DNA of 48,898 nt from Streptomyces albicerus. Lineage in GTDB: Bacteria > Actinomycetota > Actinomycetes > Streptomycetales > Streptomycetaceae. The notes below the pieces were generated by a model, which was not told the origin of the DNA, ran no database searches, and worked only from the letters and a program-made list of their open reading frames with translations. Positions 48,588 to 48,898 of the stretch are shown piece after piece. Location of the stretch: NCBI RefSeq assembly GCF_008905045.1, contig NZ_VWMY01000072.1:1-48898 (forward strand), read 5' to 3'. The stretch's first letter is position 1. Every line of letters starts with the position of its first letter. The translations under genes were made by a program, and so were the position numbers.

Positions 48588-48779
48588 ATGGACATTCCTG
48601 ATATTCGCGTCGAGAAGGGCCACGCCGAGCCCGAGGAAGTAGCCGCCATCACGGCAATCCTCCTGGCTCGCGCCGCCTCCGCACCGGCGGCCACCCCGAC
48701 CCACCGAGGCCGCGCGAAGGCCGGCTGGCGCCGCCTCGAGCGCGAGCCGGGCTTCCGCGCCCCGCACAGCTGGCGCTGA
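48588..48779 (+). CDS. accE: Acyl-CoA carboxylase epsilon subunit
   Basis: The 63-residue protein (MDIPDIRVEKGHAEPEEVAA, ITAILLARAA, ending GFRAPHSWR) is the small epsilon subunit that streptomycete acyl-CoA carboxylases need for full activity. EPEEVAAITAIL and the C-terminal Trp/Arg segment are characteristic. GGAG lies about 11 nt before the ATG. It follows accB by 60 bp. The spacer contains the hairpin CGCGG-CAACC-CCGCG, which may adjust the ratio of the two proteins. A terminator follows directly. Confidence 0.93.
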   Translation: MDIPDIRVEKGHAEPEEVAAITAILLARAASAPAATPTHRGRAKAGWRRLEREPGFRAPHSWR

Positions 48780-48794
48780 GCCTCACGCCTCACG

Positions 48795-48826
48795 AAGGGC
48801 CCCCTCTTATGGGAGGGGGCCCTTTC
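48795..48826 (+). terminator. accB-accE terminator
   Basis: AAGGGCCCCCTC (48795-48806) and GAGGGGGCCCTT (48813-48824) form a perfect 12-bp stem with a 6-nt loop followed by TC. Confidence 0.9.
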
Positions 48827-48851
48827 GCATGCCTTGTCGGCTGCGGGCCGG

Positions 48852-48898
48852 TGGGGGCTGATCGCGCAGTTCCCCGCGCCCCTAGAAGGGGCGCGGGG
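48852..48898. repeat. Dispersed Streptomyces hairpin repeat, copy at the window end
   Basis: GGGGGCTGATCGCGCAGTTC is followed by CCCGCGCCCC TAGA AGGGGCGC. It matches the copy at 33515-33560 in about 35 of 40 positions. The window ends within or just after the element. Confidence 0.7.

Overview
The window is Streptomyces chromosome: very high G+C, genes with almost only G/C in third codon positions, GTG and TTG starts, frequent leaderless starts, and Streptomyces-type intergenic hairpin repeats. Several blocks (proline dehydrogenase with P5C dehydrogenase; leuB then ilvE; cimA; accB with accE) follow, as far as I recall, the order of the core chromosome of S. coelicolor around SCO5519-SCO5536. 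That comparison is from memory and was not checked. No tRNA, rRNA, CRISPR array or intact insertion sequence was seen.

Layout. 1-2356: an MFS drug exporter and a divergent TetR regulator separated by seven tandem 13-bp repeats. 2334-7346: a four-gene ABC importer (lipoprotein binding protein, one protein fusing both permease halves, two ATPases) with 4-nt overlaps at every junction and a Zur-like box upstream. 7612-9907: two membrane-associated proteins of unknown role and an insertion-sequence-like repeat scar. 9908-14152: PucR-type regulator divergent from the proline-to-glutamate pathway. 14254-19002: alpha/beta hydrolase, secreted GH97 glycosidase with two palindromic operators, zinc-free alcohol dehydrogenase-like oxidoreductase, an AAC(2')-type acetyltransferase, and between the last two a 167-bp palindrome. 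19306-23664: a 43-residue protein, a Tat-exported lipoprotein phosphatase, and the branched-chain amino acid genes leuB and ilvE.

23852-30025: an NCS1 permease divergent from ureAB-ureC-aguA-(Cys-rich protein)-tetR. The urease lacks nearby maturation genes and lacks the active-site flap cysteine, and agmatine deiminase lies in the same transcription unit. Two related 17-bp palindromes in the divergent promoter region are likely operators for the cluster's own TetR. 30146-38925: secreted beta-propeller, cimA behind an isoleucine-type attenuator, secreted GH3 enzyme, Gly-rich membrane protein, truncated haemoglobin, secreted trypsin. 39278-43408: accessory region with decayed genes, an aminoglycoside phosphotransferase-like protein, a methyltransferase and a YdeI-like protein. 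43532-46780: YceI protein and a PL8 polysaccharide lyase with a DasR-like site. 46935-48898: acyl-CoA carboxylase genes accB and accE, then a terminator and a dispersed repeat.

The items I would follow first are: the 167-bp palindrome, whose mismatches are almost all A.C on the plus strand and therefore G.U in a minus-strand RNA; the urease-like/agmatine deiminase cluster; the cimA leader with tandem rare Ile codons; the Zur-like box ahead of the fused-permease importer; and the 13-bp operator-like array.
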